This document shows positions 43,713-57,166 of a stretch of DNA of 64,000 nucleotides, one piece after another. A model generated the notes under the pieces. The model saw only the letters and a program-made list of their open reading frames with translations. It had not been told where the DNA came from and searched no databases. Source of the DNA: Blepharisma japonicum (taxonomy: Eukaryota > Ciliophora > Heterotrichea > Heterotrichida > Blepharismidae); NCBI GenBank assembly GCA_949751835.1, contig CATKHK010000005.1, positions 682,001 through 746,000 of the forward strand, given 5' to 3'. The first letter of the stretch is position 1; every line of letters starts with the position of its first letter. A program made the translations under genes and the position numbers.

Positions 43713-45749
43713 TTATAATAAAATATTATCCAGCATTACCTCTTTTTTTATAATAATTTTCAGCAGTCATTGGTTTAACAGAGCCCTTATATCTTTTGCT
43801 GAGGGTCTGTTTACTGGATTTAGCTCCCAAGTGCTTTCAAATAAATTTACGATTTGTGGAAGATGTTTTTTGAAGTTTTCTGTAATTTCAGGTCTTTTAT
43901 TCTCTTTTACTACTTTCCTTCAAAATTCTTCTGGCTCACTATCACTTGTATTAGCCTTTTGTAGATAGTCAAACGGCCTTCTTTGCACAATAATATCATA
44001 TGATGTCATCCCAAATGATCAAATATCAGCACTTTGGTTAGGATTTTCCCCTTTTATATGCTCTGGTGCACAGTAATACGTTGTGAAGCCTGGCGTGACC
44101 TGAATTCCTATCCTTAAATGTTCGCTCATGCCGAAATCAGCAATTTTTGGAATAAAATTATCATTCAAAAATATATTCTGTGGCTTGATATCAAAATGGC
44201 AAATATTTTTACAATGCATGAACTCTAAACCACAAGCAATACCTAATAAAAATTCAAGTCTTTTAGGAAGATCCTTTTCTTTGGTATTTTTAATATAATC
44301 ACTTAGTGTCCCTTTTGAGCAATATTCAATAACCAAACCAAATTTATTTTTATAAAAAACGCACCCATAGCATTTTATGATATTCTCATGACATAAATTT
44401 TTCATTATACTCAATTCTTTTTGAAGACTAGATTGGGCTGCTGAATTGTTTTCTTTTACCTCTTTTGCAAATTTTATAGCAACTTTGATTTCATGGAGCT
44501 CGTTCATGTATACGTCCCCAAACCCTCCATTGCCAATATGTAGTTTATCATCAGTTAAAGATGGGAATTTAAAATTTTCAGCTGGAATTACATCAAGGTT
44601 AGACACTTCATTAATGGGATGTATGAAATTATCAATAATTCTTAATTGCAGTACTGAATATAAACTATAGAGGTCATTTTTATAATCCACAGTCTTTAAA
44701 ATGTTGATTTCATCAATATCTCTGATTTTGGCTACCTTATCGATATCATCACTTACAAAGAAAAAGTTAAATCCTTCATCTTTTGTTCCAAAAATAATGA
44801 CATTTTGAGAAGGAAACTCAAAAAACTCCAGACGATTCTCATATATTTTCGTTAGGGTTAAAAAAATTTCATCTAGCAAATCATCTGGCAAATTTTCTAT
44901 TTCTAAAAATTGATAAAGAGACATACAGACAAATTCGGGATAGTGAGATCTTGACTTTTTATTGTCACTATCTCTAAAAAAAGCTTTTAAATTTGAATTT
45001 TTATTGATAAAATTTAATACATCATTATCTTCTGATGTATTTATGGGGTTATTTTCGTTTCTATAATCTGGCCATTCTTCATCACTCTCAGAATCTTCTG
45101 CTTTACTTTCTTCATTTCTCAAATTTTTATGAGCTACTTCTTCTTCCGTTTCATCTTCACTAGAATCTCTAGGTCTAATTTTTCTGTAGTTATCTCCTCA
45201 ACTTGTTTGATAGACATTTGCTTTCATAAACTTTCCAGATGCTTTATTTGGTTCCTCTATAAGCATATAAAATTGCTGGACATGATCGTTATAGATACTG
45301 GCGGCTTTTTTGATGTAAGGTAAAATTAATTCTTGGACTTCTTTGGTATTCAGCTTCTTATAACAAATGGCTAATACTAGCTGGATAAAATTAAATTTCC
45401 CAGCAATGTTGAAAAAACCTAAATCGAGCTCTAAATTTATTAAAGAAATCAATCTTAGGGCTTTTTCCATAAGATTGATATTAGAAAATCTGTAGGGCTC
45501 ATTTCTTATTGTAAAAAAAGCTTTGAATTGAATGGAGTCTTCACTGATCACTAGAAAAATAAAAAATCCTTTTAGACTCTCTATCTTTTGTTTTTGATTT
45601 AAAATACATAGCCTAAAAGTAAAACTTTTGGAGTCATTGAAACTCTTTATAATAGATCTTGAGAAGATCGTTGAAGTGGTGCGTTTTATGGCATCTATCA
45701 TTTGATTCATTTCATCTGAATGGTTAAAGCTCGTAATATTCGTTTCCAT
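43713..45749 (-). CDS. TKL-like protein kinase, array copy C
   Basis: 678 residues over UGA-Trp at 45198-45200, 44019-44021 and near the end. Same order of parts as copies A and B. Glycine loop GNGGFGDV, VAIK, HFDIKPQN, ADFGMS and APE are kept; the linker and the middle domain differ most. It differs from copy B in about 14 of the first 50 residues (counted by eye). The C terminus runs on as LLKIIIKKEVMLDNILL, different from copies A and B. It is the oldest-looking branch of the array and appears functional, since all catalytic residues and the frame are intact. Confidence 0.8.
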
Positions 45750-46363
45750 CTACAATTTTTATTATTGAATTCAAGATTTATCTTAAATTTTCCGAGCCAT
45801 CATCAAAATATGATGTAAGTTGCTTATTATTTCATTTGGTAATTTCGTTTGTTCTTTTAAGAAAGACACTAATTCTAAAATTGTTATTTGAAAACCTCCG
45901 TTTATCACATGGTGCTTGCATAAACCCTCTTGGAACTAAAGTTGATTGGAAAATTTATATATATTCAAAAATTTTAGATAGACTATATTTCCAAAATTTA
46001 TAAGAATCAAATTTAAAAATCTACCTGAGCTTTTTTCTCCAAATTTTAATATTTACATCAAATCAATTGAATCTTAATTCAATATTCCTATTTCACAATC
46101 TAGTTAACCTTTACTATTCAATTATAACAATCGTTTTAACCTTTCTCCATTTTTTATGCTTTCCACCCTCATTTCGAAATATTAAAATTGGTTTATAGTA
46201 AGATTTAGTATTTTGGGCTTTAAGTTGAAATTTCTAAAAATATTAAATAAAATTATAGCTTGTAAAAGATATATGTTAAATTTAGAGGTCTATACTTTAA
46301 AATTTCAAGGGTATAAGTAAAATAACTAAACTATATATTATTTATTAAGGAGCATTTTTATAA
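45750..46363. other. 5' flank of kinase copy C
   Basis: About 610 nt, AT-rich, homologous along most of its length to the DNA upstream of copy A (40170-40880). It also lies downstream of the TmcB-like gene's TAG. No open frame. Confidence 0.6.
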
Positions 46364-49300
46364 CTACTCTTCCTTGTCAGCTTTATTTAAAAGCTTATTA
46401 TTTTTCAAAGACCTTAGAATTTTAGCTCTATGGCCAATTGGGATAAGCCTTCCTAAAGTCCATATAGAAGTTATTTCTCTCTGAATTACATTCAAACCTG
46501 GAATATATACAAAAAAATACAAAATCAGAACAAAAACTATATACGCAACAGTCAGCCCAATAATCAATAAAGTCGTATCATCCAAAATCGACCCTATATC
46601 TGATATATACTTATCCCTTAACTTCGTACTCACATCGAGCAATTCTTTCATTTGAGCTCTTATATCCTCTATTGAGACGTCTTTGCCGCTTAATATCAAA
46701 TCTCTTGCGTATGATACATCTTCTATATAGTCTTCAACACCTGAATGGAGCCCTCTTTCTAAAAATCCACATTCTGTGACGTTGCAGCCTTTATCAAGTA
46801 GTAGATCTTTATGAGACTGGCTTTTTCCTAAATAGGCGACATTTCCATATAGTAAATAATATTCAGCCCAGCGTAAATTCTCTATTGCTTTGTCGAGCTC
46901 AGATTCTAAAGAAATCGCTGATCTCATATAAGGGATGACGTTATAATAGCTTCAAGTTTGGTTATGATGCTTTATTTCTTGAAGTCAAAAAAATACCATA
47001 TTGACAGCTAAAACTCGTTGTCCAGCCCAGTCCACTACTATTGGCTTTGTATATAGTAAATTATCGTATATCAAAAAACCTTTGAAATAAAATAAAATAA
47101 AAAATAAAAAGGAAGCAGCATAATAAATCGACATCTTGCAAATAATTCGAGGTCACTTAGCCTTTGCTTTGACTTTTTCACGAGATGCAAGATTTTTAAA
47201 AACTCTAATATTTGTAAGTAGCTGCGGCTCGCAGCCATGTGTCTGCTCTAATCGTTCTTCACATCGTGAACGCATTTCTTGAATCAAATCAAGAGGTAAA
47301 TTTATAAAAAGACTTCATACAGTTTGATTTGAGTATTCTACAGAAAGAAGTGTAGGAATAAGCACGACTATTAAGCAAATAATAAGCAGACATATTGCAA
47401 ATATAGCTAAAATGAGGACAATGTTTAAAACTGAAGTCAGCATTGAGCGTTCTTCAGATTTTAAAACATAGATAGACTCGTTTAAAGCACTTAGAGTTTC
47501 TGAATGCCCATTTCTTAATAAATAAAAAAATGAAGGGTTTTGGTTGCCTATATTACCAGAATCAGTCGCAGATAAAATATTCCCTTCTTCTATCATGTTC
47601 CTCATTAGGTCCATTAAATTATCAGTTTCTGCAACAATATTATCATCATTTAGTTTAAAGCACATAAATTCACTTGTATAATACATGCTCCTATATTTCC
47701 CTTTTGGCCACGTTTTCAGCCTGTCACTTGCTCTGTTCACAATTTCCGCATAACTTGCAACATCTGCTTTCATACTATTTGCAATAGTCTCATAAGTATC
47801 AGAAATCCCATAATTTACTGCAGAAAGGTACAAATTTCTACCCTCAAGAGCTAGATAGGAGTTCAGAATTCTTCTTTGAGTGACGTCTTTTACCACAACC
47901 TGTTCTTGAAACTGCCCAGCGACAACTGACATATATATAACCATTGATAAAATAGCCATGTTTACGACGACTGTAGTGATAAAAAAAGACACTTTGAAGC
48001 GGAACATTGATCTATTTACACCTGTGAGGAGGATTTGGGCGACTGCACTAGAGGTAAAACTAGCGTTTGAGCTGTTAGAAGAGCTTGCGACTGATGTACC
48101 TTTGCGGGGCTCTTGCTGGATGTTTATGATTTCTCCTGAAATCCCTGAAATGCCTGATGCAGAACTTAGATTATTAGGATCCTCATATGACTCTGGGGCA
48201 ATTATATCAAGATCTTTCAAATCAATCAGTTGAGAATGTGAAATTACAGGCGCAGAATTCTGCACAATATCTGATTTATCTGTGTTTTCCTTGTCCTCTT
48301 CTTCTTCATCATGGATTTCTGAGAGTGCTATTTTTGGTTTTTTTATGGAGGTAGCGTCTTTTTCTTTTCCAATTATTTTTTTGCCAGCTTTAAAGTCAGT
48401 TTCATTAATAAAGGACACTTGGGGATTTAGATCAAATTTTACGTTGCAGTCTTTATTGGATTTCATACGAGGTGGCTTTAAAATTCCTTTTTTTTCGTAG
48501 GTGGGTGCGGTATATTCTTTATCTACTGGGATTTCTTGGCCTATTAGTTCGTCAAAACCAGTTACTTCTGGCAATGAGCTAAACCAGGATTGTTTTTCTT
48601 CTTCATTTCCAGTAACTATTAGAAGGTTAAAAGTGACGGAGCCAACAACGTGATTATGAAATTTTAAAAAAATTTTATTGACGGTCCCTGCTAAGACATA
48701 ATCTATGACTTGTTCAGGTTTATAAGTTTTTCTCAGTTTATTAAAGGTAGGAAGCACCATTTCTGCATAAACTCCTTTTAAATTCATCGGTTGGTCTGAA
48801 TATCCAGTTAAAATGGCAAATCCTCGTGTAGAGGAAATTATAAAGCCTTCTACATCAAATAATATAACTTCTCTATCTTTAGTATTTTTTTTAAACGCTG
48901 CAATAAAGAACGGATAGCTATCTAATGCAACACATCTGACTTGCAGAAAAACTTCTACTATAAAACTACTATAATCAATAAAAAAAGAGCTAAAAGGAAG
49001 ACCAACTTCAGTGGTTTTGCATTGTAAAATAAAATTTTGCATTGCTTTATTGTGGATTGAAATCACGTTCATTGGGGGTGGAATAAAAACACTGATATTC
49101 ATGCTTAAGCCGAATCTTATAGGAATTGCTAGAGTATTGCTAGCAATATGATTCATGCTTTCAATATTTCCAAAATTTTCAGGATTTCCAGAAACTATTA
49201 AGATTCCATTATTGTTATCAAAATAATTAAATTTCTCGCCAAGAGCTTGCATTTTCTTTTCAAATTGTTGTTTCTCATGCTCTGCACGACTTACTAGCTC

Positions 49301-51052
49301 ATTTCCTTTATTCGAATCATTATATACTTCTAAAAGAAAGGACCCAAATAATTTGAGAGCTAGCTGATTTGATGGATATTTCTTAATAAGCAATTTAGAA
49401 AGTTTCCTTGATTTTTTTACGATTTTTTCTAATCTATATCCAAGATCTTCAAGTTTATCTATCTGAAGATCTTCACATGCTAGCTCAGTTCAAAATTGCA
49501 ACTGGGCGTCACAGCATTTTTCATCAAATTTTAAAGCTTTTTCGTACATTGTACGAAATTTTAAAAAATCAACTTCTTCATGATATGTATGAAATGCAAG
49601 CTCTATTTCTTTTGAGTATTTATATTGGTGAAATGAGCCTTCTAATTCAAAAGCAGCACGGCGGCATTGGCTGAGTTTAATTCTTGCCAAATTATCTAGT
49701 TTTAATATACTGTATGTAAATGCAAACTCTCATAAGCCTACATATTTTTTATTTGAATAATATTTCGCCATACCTCTAAACAAGCTATTTATGTCTTCTT
49801 TTATCAAGAAGGCCTGCTCTGGTTCTTTTTTATAGATATTTAAGTATTCCATCATCAAAAGTCTTATAGGAAGCTCATAAAGCCAAATACTTCCATAAGA
49901 TTCCAAATTTATGTAGCTCTTGTCTATAAGTTTTACCCTTCTTTTAACAATTTCTCATAATAAAAGATAAAGACAAGGTGTCACTATTACAATCAGCCCA
50001 AACCCCATCGTCCCATTATCCAGCGCATATGACCAAATCTGTGCAAAAGCTCCCCACGACAAAGTCAAAAATGCTGCTGAGTGAGTAAAATTCAAAAAAA
50101 CATTAAAATAAGGCAAATAATACACATAACCTGCAGACAGCGCAGAAGCTAGCACCAAAGTAGTAAAAAAATGTGCAACAGGGTAATTTTCATGTATCCA
50201 ATAATGGTTCCCAGATATTATAAGTATCGATAACAGCTGAAAAACCTCTAATTTACTGTGTGCTCTAGTTCCTATATCATATTTAGCCTTGCTTATGTAT
50301 TGGTCATATAAAAAAATTACTTGAAATAAGCAAAGAACCACTAATAGCACTATTAAAACCAAAGTAAATTCTCCATAATATTGGGCCTGGATTAAGCTTG
50401 TATCAGCATCATCATACTCAAAAAGTGTGTCCGAAGGCATAAGTCACAGTTTAAATGTAGCAAAAAAAACACACAAAAAGGGCAAAAAAGCGTAAACTCT
50501 TGTAAATTTCAATGCCAAACTTAAGGTAACACGGTAGTTTGTAGGCTTTACTGGCTTTTTGTGGTAGAGCTTGATGTAGAGGTAGGCTAAAAGGAAACAG
50601 GGCACTACAACAGTTCCTGCAGCAATGTATAAGAATATAACTCCGATACTGAGTGTCATAAATAAGTAATCAAATCTAGTGTATGAAATAAGACTAGAAA
50701 ATCAATGGTAGCTTTCTCACGATGGCAACGTAGGCGGAAATATCAATGAAAGTAATTGCAAAGTCAAAAGAATCATACGAGCGAGATGAATGTAAAATTT
50801 ATTCTTTGAGCCTTCAGCTCTAATATTTGAACTTGAGCTTTTATAAATTGTGTAAAAGGTTTCAAATAAAGTATTAAGTAATCTCTCTAATAATTTTTTT
50901 AATCTTGTTGAGATTGCGATATCGAAAGCATCTGTTTTTAATGCATCACTTGAGTCTTCCATTAAGAATTTATAATGAAATAATGATTGAGTTATCAGAT
51001 AATTAAACATTTGCAAAAATCATTTTATCTTGCTAGAAGGTCAAATAGGCAT
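46364..51052 (-). CDS. TmcB-like multipass membrane protein with PAS
   Basis: 1562 residues in a single frame joined across many UGA-Trp codons, ATG at 51050-51052 (MPIWPSSKIKWF) to TAG. About seven hydrophobic helices in the first 375 residues, a helical TPR-like stretch about 385-560, a region around 560-760 with PAS-like wording (VILFDVEGFIISSTRGFAIL), an acidic/Ser linker to about 1010, then TM helices near 1020, 1205, 1330 and 1495 separated by soluble domains. This plan matches Dictyostelium Tiny macrocysts (TmcB) and its ciliate relatives, large sensory proteins. A role in sensing is inferred from PAS. The start could also be the ATG at 51008-51010. Very long, so an undetected in-frame 15-nt intron is possible. 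Confidence 0.75.
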
Positions 51053-51335
51053 AATAATAAAAAACAGAAATAAATAATTTCAATTAAAATCATAACAAAA
51101 TAATTGTATATGCTTTAATCTTTTGACGAAAATGATCAAAAATAAAAAAGTGTTTTGTTGGTTTTTTTGTATATTTTTCAAACTTAATATGCAAAATAAA
51201 GACTATTGCAAACTCTCACTTTCAAAAATTTGTCTTAAAATATTAATAGTAATTTTACATTAGAACTTTTAAGAAATAATTATCATTTTCTTAATTATTT
51301 AACGTCATTTTGTGACTGTTAATATTTAATCTATA

Positions 51336-51698
51336 ATGAATAAATTTTTGATATTCCTGCTTCTAGCCTTTGGGAGATGCTCACTTGATGAAGAAGTTAG
51401 CCCTATTATTTATAGCTGAAATATGATTAGGACGAATTGCTGGATTATTTTGGTTTTACTGACAGCGATTATTGGAATTTTGGTGATTATAAAGCTTCTC
51501 TTTATGGTACATAAAAAGCAAGAACCAAATTTGAAGAGTAGCTTGACTTTTTTGAAAGAAAAAACGATTTTTAACAAAAAATGTGATTTTCTTTTCGAAA
51601 GACCTTCAGAAAAATCAAAATTACTTGAGAAAAAAGACAAACTGAGCTATGATACAAATATATATAGAGAAACACCTATAAGACTTACAATGATTTAA
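51336..51698 (+). CDS. Small type I membrane protein, 120 aa
   Basis: ATG at 51336. Residues 1-17 are a clear signal peptide (MNKFLIFLLLAFGRCS), a short 20-residue outer part follows with a UGA-Trp (51417-51419), then a TM helix near 36-57 (WIILVLLTAIIGILVIIKLLF) and a 60-residue cytosolic Lys-rich tail with Tyr residues. There is no known family. It lies divergently between two very large signalling genes. The orientation and the short ectodomain look like an accessory or adaptor protein, but that is speculation. Confidence 0.65.
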
Positions 51699-51925
51699 CT
51701 ATTTGGACATTAATAATATATATTTTAGATTATTCGTTTTTATTCTAATTAATTATTAAAATGGAATTTCATTAAAAGCTTAATAAGATACAAACTTATA
51801 ATTTATCATGAAAAAATTCTTCAAAATTAAAGCAAAATCTCTGATATTCAACAAAATTGAATTAGAGACATCATTGGTATCAAATATAAGTATGTTAATG
51901 ACTTATTTAAATTATTTTTTGCATA

Positions 51926-54900
51926 TTATTTGCTATTCGAATTCTGTAGTCTCTCTTGATATTTTTTGACATTATCATCTAGATTTAGCATGCAATGGTC
52001 AATTTCAGGGCTAAGCCAAATATTTGCACACTCCCATAGTGGTTTCACAATTACAGAAATGAAATTTATTTCATTCTTATAATAGTTTAATGGATCGTCA
52101 AGACCTTTCATAAATTCAGTTTGAGGCAAGCCATACTTTCCTTCATCTGCATATTGATTTGAAAATTCATTGCATACAAGTAGTGACCAATACGAAAACA
52201 CATCAAAATCTTTAGCTGGGTGAGCTAAATCTGACAAATGTATGACTAAGGAAGCTATTTTTTCACAATCATCATCTAATGACCCTAATGGATGGTCTTC
52301 CAAGTCCTTAAACCTTGACGCCATTGATGAAATCATATTAAAATGTTTTACCATATCTGTGCTTAAAATTGATTCTATAATTAATTTTCTCACAGCTTTA
52401 TAAATATCGTTGCTTAAAAAATCAAAAATATTGTTATTGCCATTTTGAAGAATCTGGAATGTTAATGCCGCATGATGATTTTCAAGCACAGATTTATCAT
52501 TATATACTATTGCATAGTGAGAACTTCTATTGACTTCAAAAGCATTATTATGCCCGGTATGCCCTAAATCATGGCATAAAGAAGCGATAAGTAGTGCATA
52601 TATTTCATGGTCAGAGAAGATATTTGATACTTTGGTTGTTGCCATAAGATAATAGGTAGAGTGCATTACGGTAAATCCATGATAAAAGTTGTGGAAAGGA
52701 TTTTCATGATAATTCATCCTTACTTCACTGACAAAAGCTTTAAGTTTGGTAATGTTTATATTGAACTGAGTTGTAAACTTAAAGTCTCTTAGCATTGCAA
52801 CAATATATAAGAAATGATCCTCAACCTCAAAAGCATTTAAGCTTCAGTTTCGTAAGGACTCAATATCGACTTCTAGCTCTTCTACTTCAAAAAATGACGT
52901 TTCAGATCTATTTGTAAAGGTGCTTAAAACAGAACTTCTCCTATCTACTGTGTCAGGAATTTCTACATATTCGTTTATATAGCTTTTCAGCTCAGGCTCT
53001 ATAATTTCGTTTTCTCCTAGAAAAGTAACTTCAGCCCTATCTAGATTTCCTCTCTTAAGTATATTGATTACATCTGTGAGCTGTGCAGTATTATCTGAGG
53101 ACAATTCTATATCTTGTGTAATTGCTGTGAGTTTATCTATACATCTTTGTAAAGAAGTTTCTGTTTTGACTGGGTTATTAGTGAGATCATAAAGTTGTGA
53201 TTGCATATCTTTCAGCCTTGTGCTGAGTTCTTCAATTTCGCTTGCGTCTTCTAAAATTACTATGACACCAGTAGAAGAATCATTCATAAAATCTTGGAGA
53301 GGAACAAGTGTATAGTTAAATATTGAGCTCACTGATGGGCTTTCTTGCAATTCTGGGAATATTGATTTTCTTGTCACAGGAGAAATTTTTTGGCTTTTTC
53401 TATGTATTCTTCGATAAGGATAATTATAAATAGAAGTTACGTCCAATACCAACTGCCTATTGAATTCCATCCATTTTTGATATGCAAGCTCTTTAGCTGC
53501 AGCTTCAGTCACCCCGAAAATATTTTCAAAAGGTCTGTTATTATATTCAAGCATTCCGTCATTGTTAAGGACCAGCACATAATGCCCAATACTGTTTAAA
53601 ATATTTGCAAGGGCAGTTCTTTCCTCAATATTTTTTTGGAAAAGTTTCCAGTTCTGCAAAATAAACGAAATTAATTCAGAAAAAACTTCTAAAGTGTCTT
53701 CATCATATTGGTCAAACTCCCCTCCTCTTTTATTAATCATTTGCAGAGCAGCAATTACATTACCTTGATAATCTAATACGGGCGTGCACAACATTGTGGA
53801 TGTTTTAAAGCCTGTAAGACGGTCTACTTCTGGGTTAAATCTTGAATCAGAATATACATCTTTAATATTTTCAGCTTGGCCAGTCTGAGCGACATATCCA
53901 GCAATGCCTTTTCCTAAAGGAATTTCGAACCCCATAGGTATTTCTTGCTCAAGACCCTGGGATTTTATTACCAAATTATCGCCTTCTCTGAGAAATACAG
54001 TCCCTCTATCACAATCTAGCAGATTTTGTGCTACACTTCTTATGGTGCTTATCAAGCTTTGTGTATCCATCCCAACTGCATAATGCCTTATAATTTTCCT
54101 GAGCTCTGAATTTTCTGATTTTCCATCATTTGTTTTTGGGCTTATTGCAGAAAAAATATATTTTCCTAATTCTTTAATTTTAATTTCATCTTCTCGTGTA
54201 TAGGTCACATAAAGCGAATAAGTCTCATCCTTTTTATTCCAAGCTTTAATTATTAAAGATTTCCCATCTTTTCTTATAGGGATATATAAAATGTTTTCTT
54301 TCCCTTCAATGTGATTAAATACAGCTGGTTTTTCTGACTCAGCAAGTCTAGCAAAGAAATCTTCTTGTTTTTTATTAAAAATCATGCTCAATTTATTTTC
54401 ACTTATTTGATACATTGTGTAATTAAGCTCTGAAATCCATATACAGCTTGCCCCTTCAGATCCTGAGAGTGCTTTAATAACCTCTAGTGCAATAGATATC
54501 AATGAATCTGTATCATTATCATTAGCAAGCCTTCTTAAAAGATCAACAGATAGCACCTGTGAAAATTGAGCATAATTTGTGGTTTCTGTAATCTGCTTAA
54601 ATGACCGTAGCAGCATTTTATGTTTTCTTCCTTCTTTTAATATAGTTTGTCAATTATTCTCTGTTGTAACCTTCATTTGGAGAATTTCTCTAGAAATCAC
54701 TGATAAATATTGGGCAAAAATTATGTCATCTATTGGGAAATTTTCTGGAGAGTTTACAAAGCAGATTACTCCATCTACACCGCTGCTTAAGCTAGAAATA
54801 GGGATACATAAAAATGAGTTTATTTGGTCTTGAACCCCTAAAGAGTCTATATGAACGTCGAATTTTCGATGAGAATAAGCTTTTTCTTTCAAAAGCACAA

Positions 54901-56980
54901 TTTCGTTATCCACAATGGACTGCTTGACTAATCCTGAATTTTTAAGCAAATTTTCATTTAAAATATCAAGTAAGGTCCCATCAGTGCTATATTTCAGCAA
55001 CATGCAGGCTGCTTGACAAGGTATAGCAGACTGCAAATTTTTAGCAAAAGATTTTAAGCTATTTCCTGAATTTTCTATTAATTCTTGGTATTGTGATAAT
55101 CTCTGCAATTTTTCCCATGGGACAAGATTTATATGGAATAATGCTTCAATTGCAGAGTTTTTTGTAATGATATTTTTTATCTCGACTGAGTCTATTAATT
55201 TATTTTTTGAGGCCTGTCTTCTATGATTAATTGGGAGCTGATTAACTGACTTAGAATTTAGCCTTCTAAAGCCAGATTTTGGGGAGACTGATCTTTCTTG
55301 AGGTTGAAAAGGATTCGCATCGATTATCAAGCCAGAAGCAAAAAGATTGTCAAGAATTGTTGATAATTTATTTGAAAAATTCGTCAAGAGGTTTATTTCG
55401 TCATTCTTAAATTCACTAGGTGTTCTTCTTACCACGATTATCCCAATTACTCGTTTTTCTGTCAAATTCCCTAAAATTGGAATTGATAGTACACAGCTTT
55501 CTCTATAAATATCGATATCAGAAATATTCATTGCTGCACTTGAAGGAAAAATTACTGTTTTTTCAGAAAAAAAGGTTAAGCCTAGAAGCGAATTTTCATT
55601 TAAAGGGTAAGAAATCGTGTCTTGCTTTTGGTCAAGAGTTGTTCACATAGACATTTTTTTGTGGTCAACGATGTAAACTGCACTTGAGTCAAAACAAACT
55701 AGATGCTTCATGCTTTGCTTTATATGGTCAAATAGTAAAGAATAGTCATAAAGTCTCTCAGTATTTAAGGTAAAACATTTCAATGAATTGGCTATTATAG
55801 AAACTTTGTTTGCAACTTCATGAGAAATCCCAGTGAGGCTAATTTCTTGCCATTTTTCATAAGGAATTTCGCCTAAAATTTTTATTAATGATTTTGCGAA
55901 TTTTTCATCTACATCTTTAAATGAGTTTTCCTGCTTAAAAAACTCAGCAACACCTACTAATGTTTTTTCTCGATCAAAAATAGGACATGATAAAATTCCT
56001 CGATAAGCTATATCAATTCTCCACAAAGGCTCTGATCTCAAGTCTTTTATATTTAAAATTCCTTGAGATGTAAAAGCAGCATAATTACTAGTCTGTGTAT
56101 TTATCATAATTTTGCTATCAGATTCTGAATTTATCCCAAAAGAATAGAAAGGATTCAATTTTCTGTCGACATTTATATAAAAAACTCCAGCTTGAGCATT
56201 CAAGCACTCACACATTAACGCTAAATAGTCAGGAGTTAAGGTTTGCTCAGTTTTGACTATTTTTTTGCAAATTTTTAATATTTTTTCTCTTTTTATCATT
56301 TGATTAGATGTTTTTTGGATAAAAGCACCTTCTTCTTCGTTTTTTAAAATTGCATGATTTATCCCTTTCAATTCTCCTAATCTTTTTCTATAATTCAGAA
56401 TCTCAATAAATAATAAACCAGCTGATTGAACCATTAAGACATCATTTACAGTAAAAAACGCTTGAGCTCTCTTTTGGTCAAGCTTATTGTAAAGAATAAT
56501 AACACCTTGCAAATGCAAGCAATCTGCTCCATAAATAGGAATTGCACTCACCGAAAAGGGTTCTTCCATCGAATTCGTCGCTTTGGAGTAAGGCAGCAAC
56601 TTGTCTTGAAAACTCTGATAAAAACCAGAATTTCTGGGATTATTTATGATTTGGTAAATATTTTTCGTAGCCACAAATCCAGGCAGACTGTTTGTATTTA
56701 TGTCAAGATATTGCTTATTTTGCTTTCTTCCAAGTACTTTTAGCTTGTCATCTTCTTTTAATAAGATTTCAACTCAGCTTGCAGAGGTAAGTGTTTTGCA
56801 CTGATAGACTATATCATTTTCTAAATCTTCGTGGTCAATTTTTTCACCTTTAAATAGCTGTGCGAGATTTTTCGTTATTGAAAAAATGATGTCTCCAGCA
56901 CACTGAGGGTTAAAGTTTGTTTTAATCCCTGTACTATCTGGGGCTTGAAGAGATTTTGGCCGATATTCATTAGAAGCCAT
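51926..56980 (-). CDS. Six-GAF/PAS cyclic-nucleotide phosphodiesterase
   Basis: 1684 residues in one frame across several UGA-Trp codons. Approximate order: GAF1 55-215, GAF2 240-375, GAF3 410-580, GAF4 625-775, GAF5 800-955, GAF6 965-1098 (canonical NKRGGEFDQYDED), PAS 1123-1250, helical linker, PDE from about 1396. The PDE has NPFHNFYHG (H1434), CHDLGHTGHNN (D1471), LSTDMVKHF and SDLAHP. The five first GAFs are divergent and I assign them from repeated wording such as SFLCIPIS and ILSCPIFD. Vertebrate PDE2/5/6/10/11 have two GAFs. It should be a soluble enzyme tuned by several ligands. Ends in TAA. Boundaries are rough; GAF count could be 5 or 6. Confidence 0.82.
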
Positions 56981-57166
56981 TTTTTATAGTATTTTGAGTG
57001 CAATTATAATTAAAGAATTTTTATGATAGTTTTAATTTTTAAATATTTCTTTTTATTTATAATTAATCAAAATTTTCATTTTTCACAGAAAATATTAGCT
57101 ATAAATTAAAATAATAAATATAGTCTAATAAAATATTAATAAAATAATAGTATCAATTTAGACTGT

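Larger units (their letters stand above)
37870..46320 (-). repeat. Tandem array of three paralogous kinase units
   Basis: Three head-to-tail units of about 3.0, 2.5 and 2.8 kb, each a kinase gene with homologous flanks. Start points of the units are near 37873, 40931 and 43475, where each begins with a variant of the line aagatgttttagggagatgg. Units A and B are near identical, even outside the genes; C is more diverged. The 5' flank shared by A (to about 40880) and C (to about 46310), with the phrase agcttgtaaaagatatat, is truncated in B. Confidence 0.85.

Noticed and set aside
46364-51052. Reading this stretch as six or more separate small genes
   Set aside because: All pieces share one frame, broken only by TGA (Trp), and the order of parts matches a TmcB-like protein.
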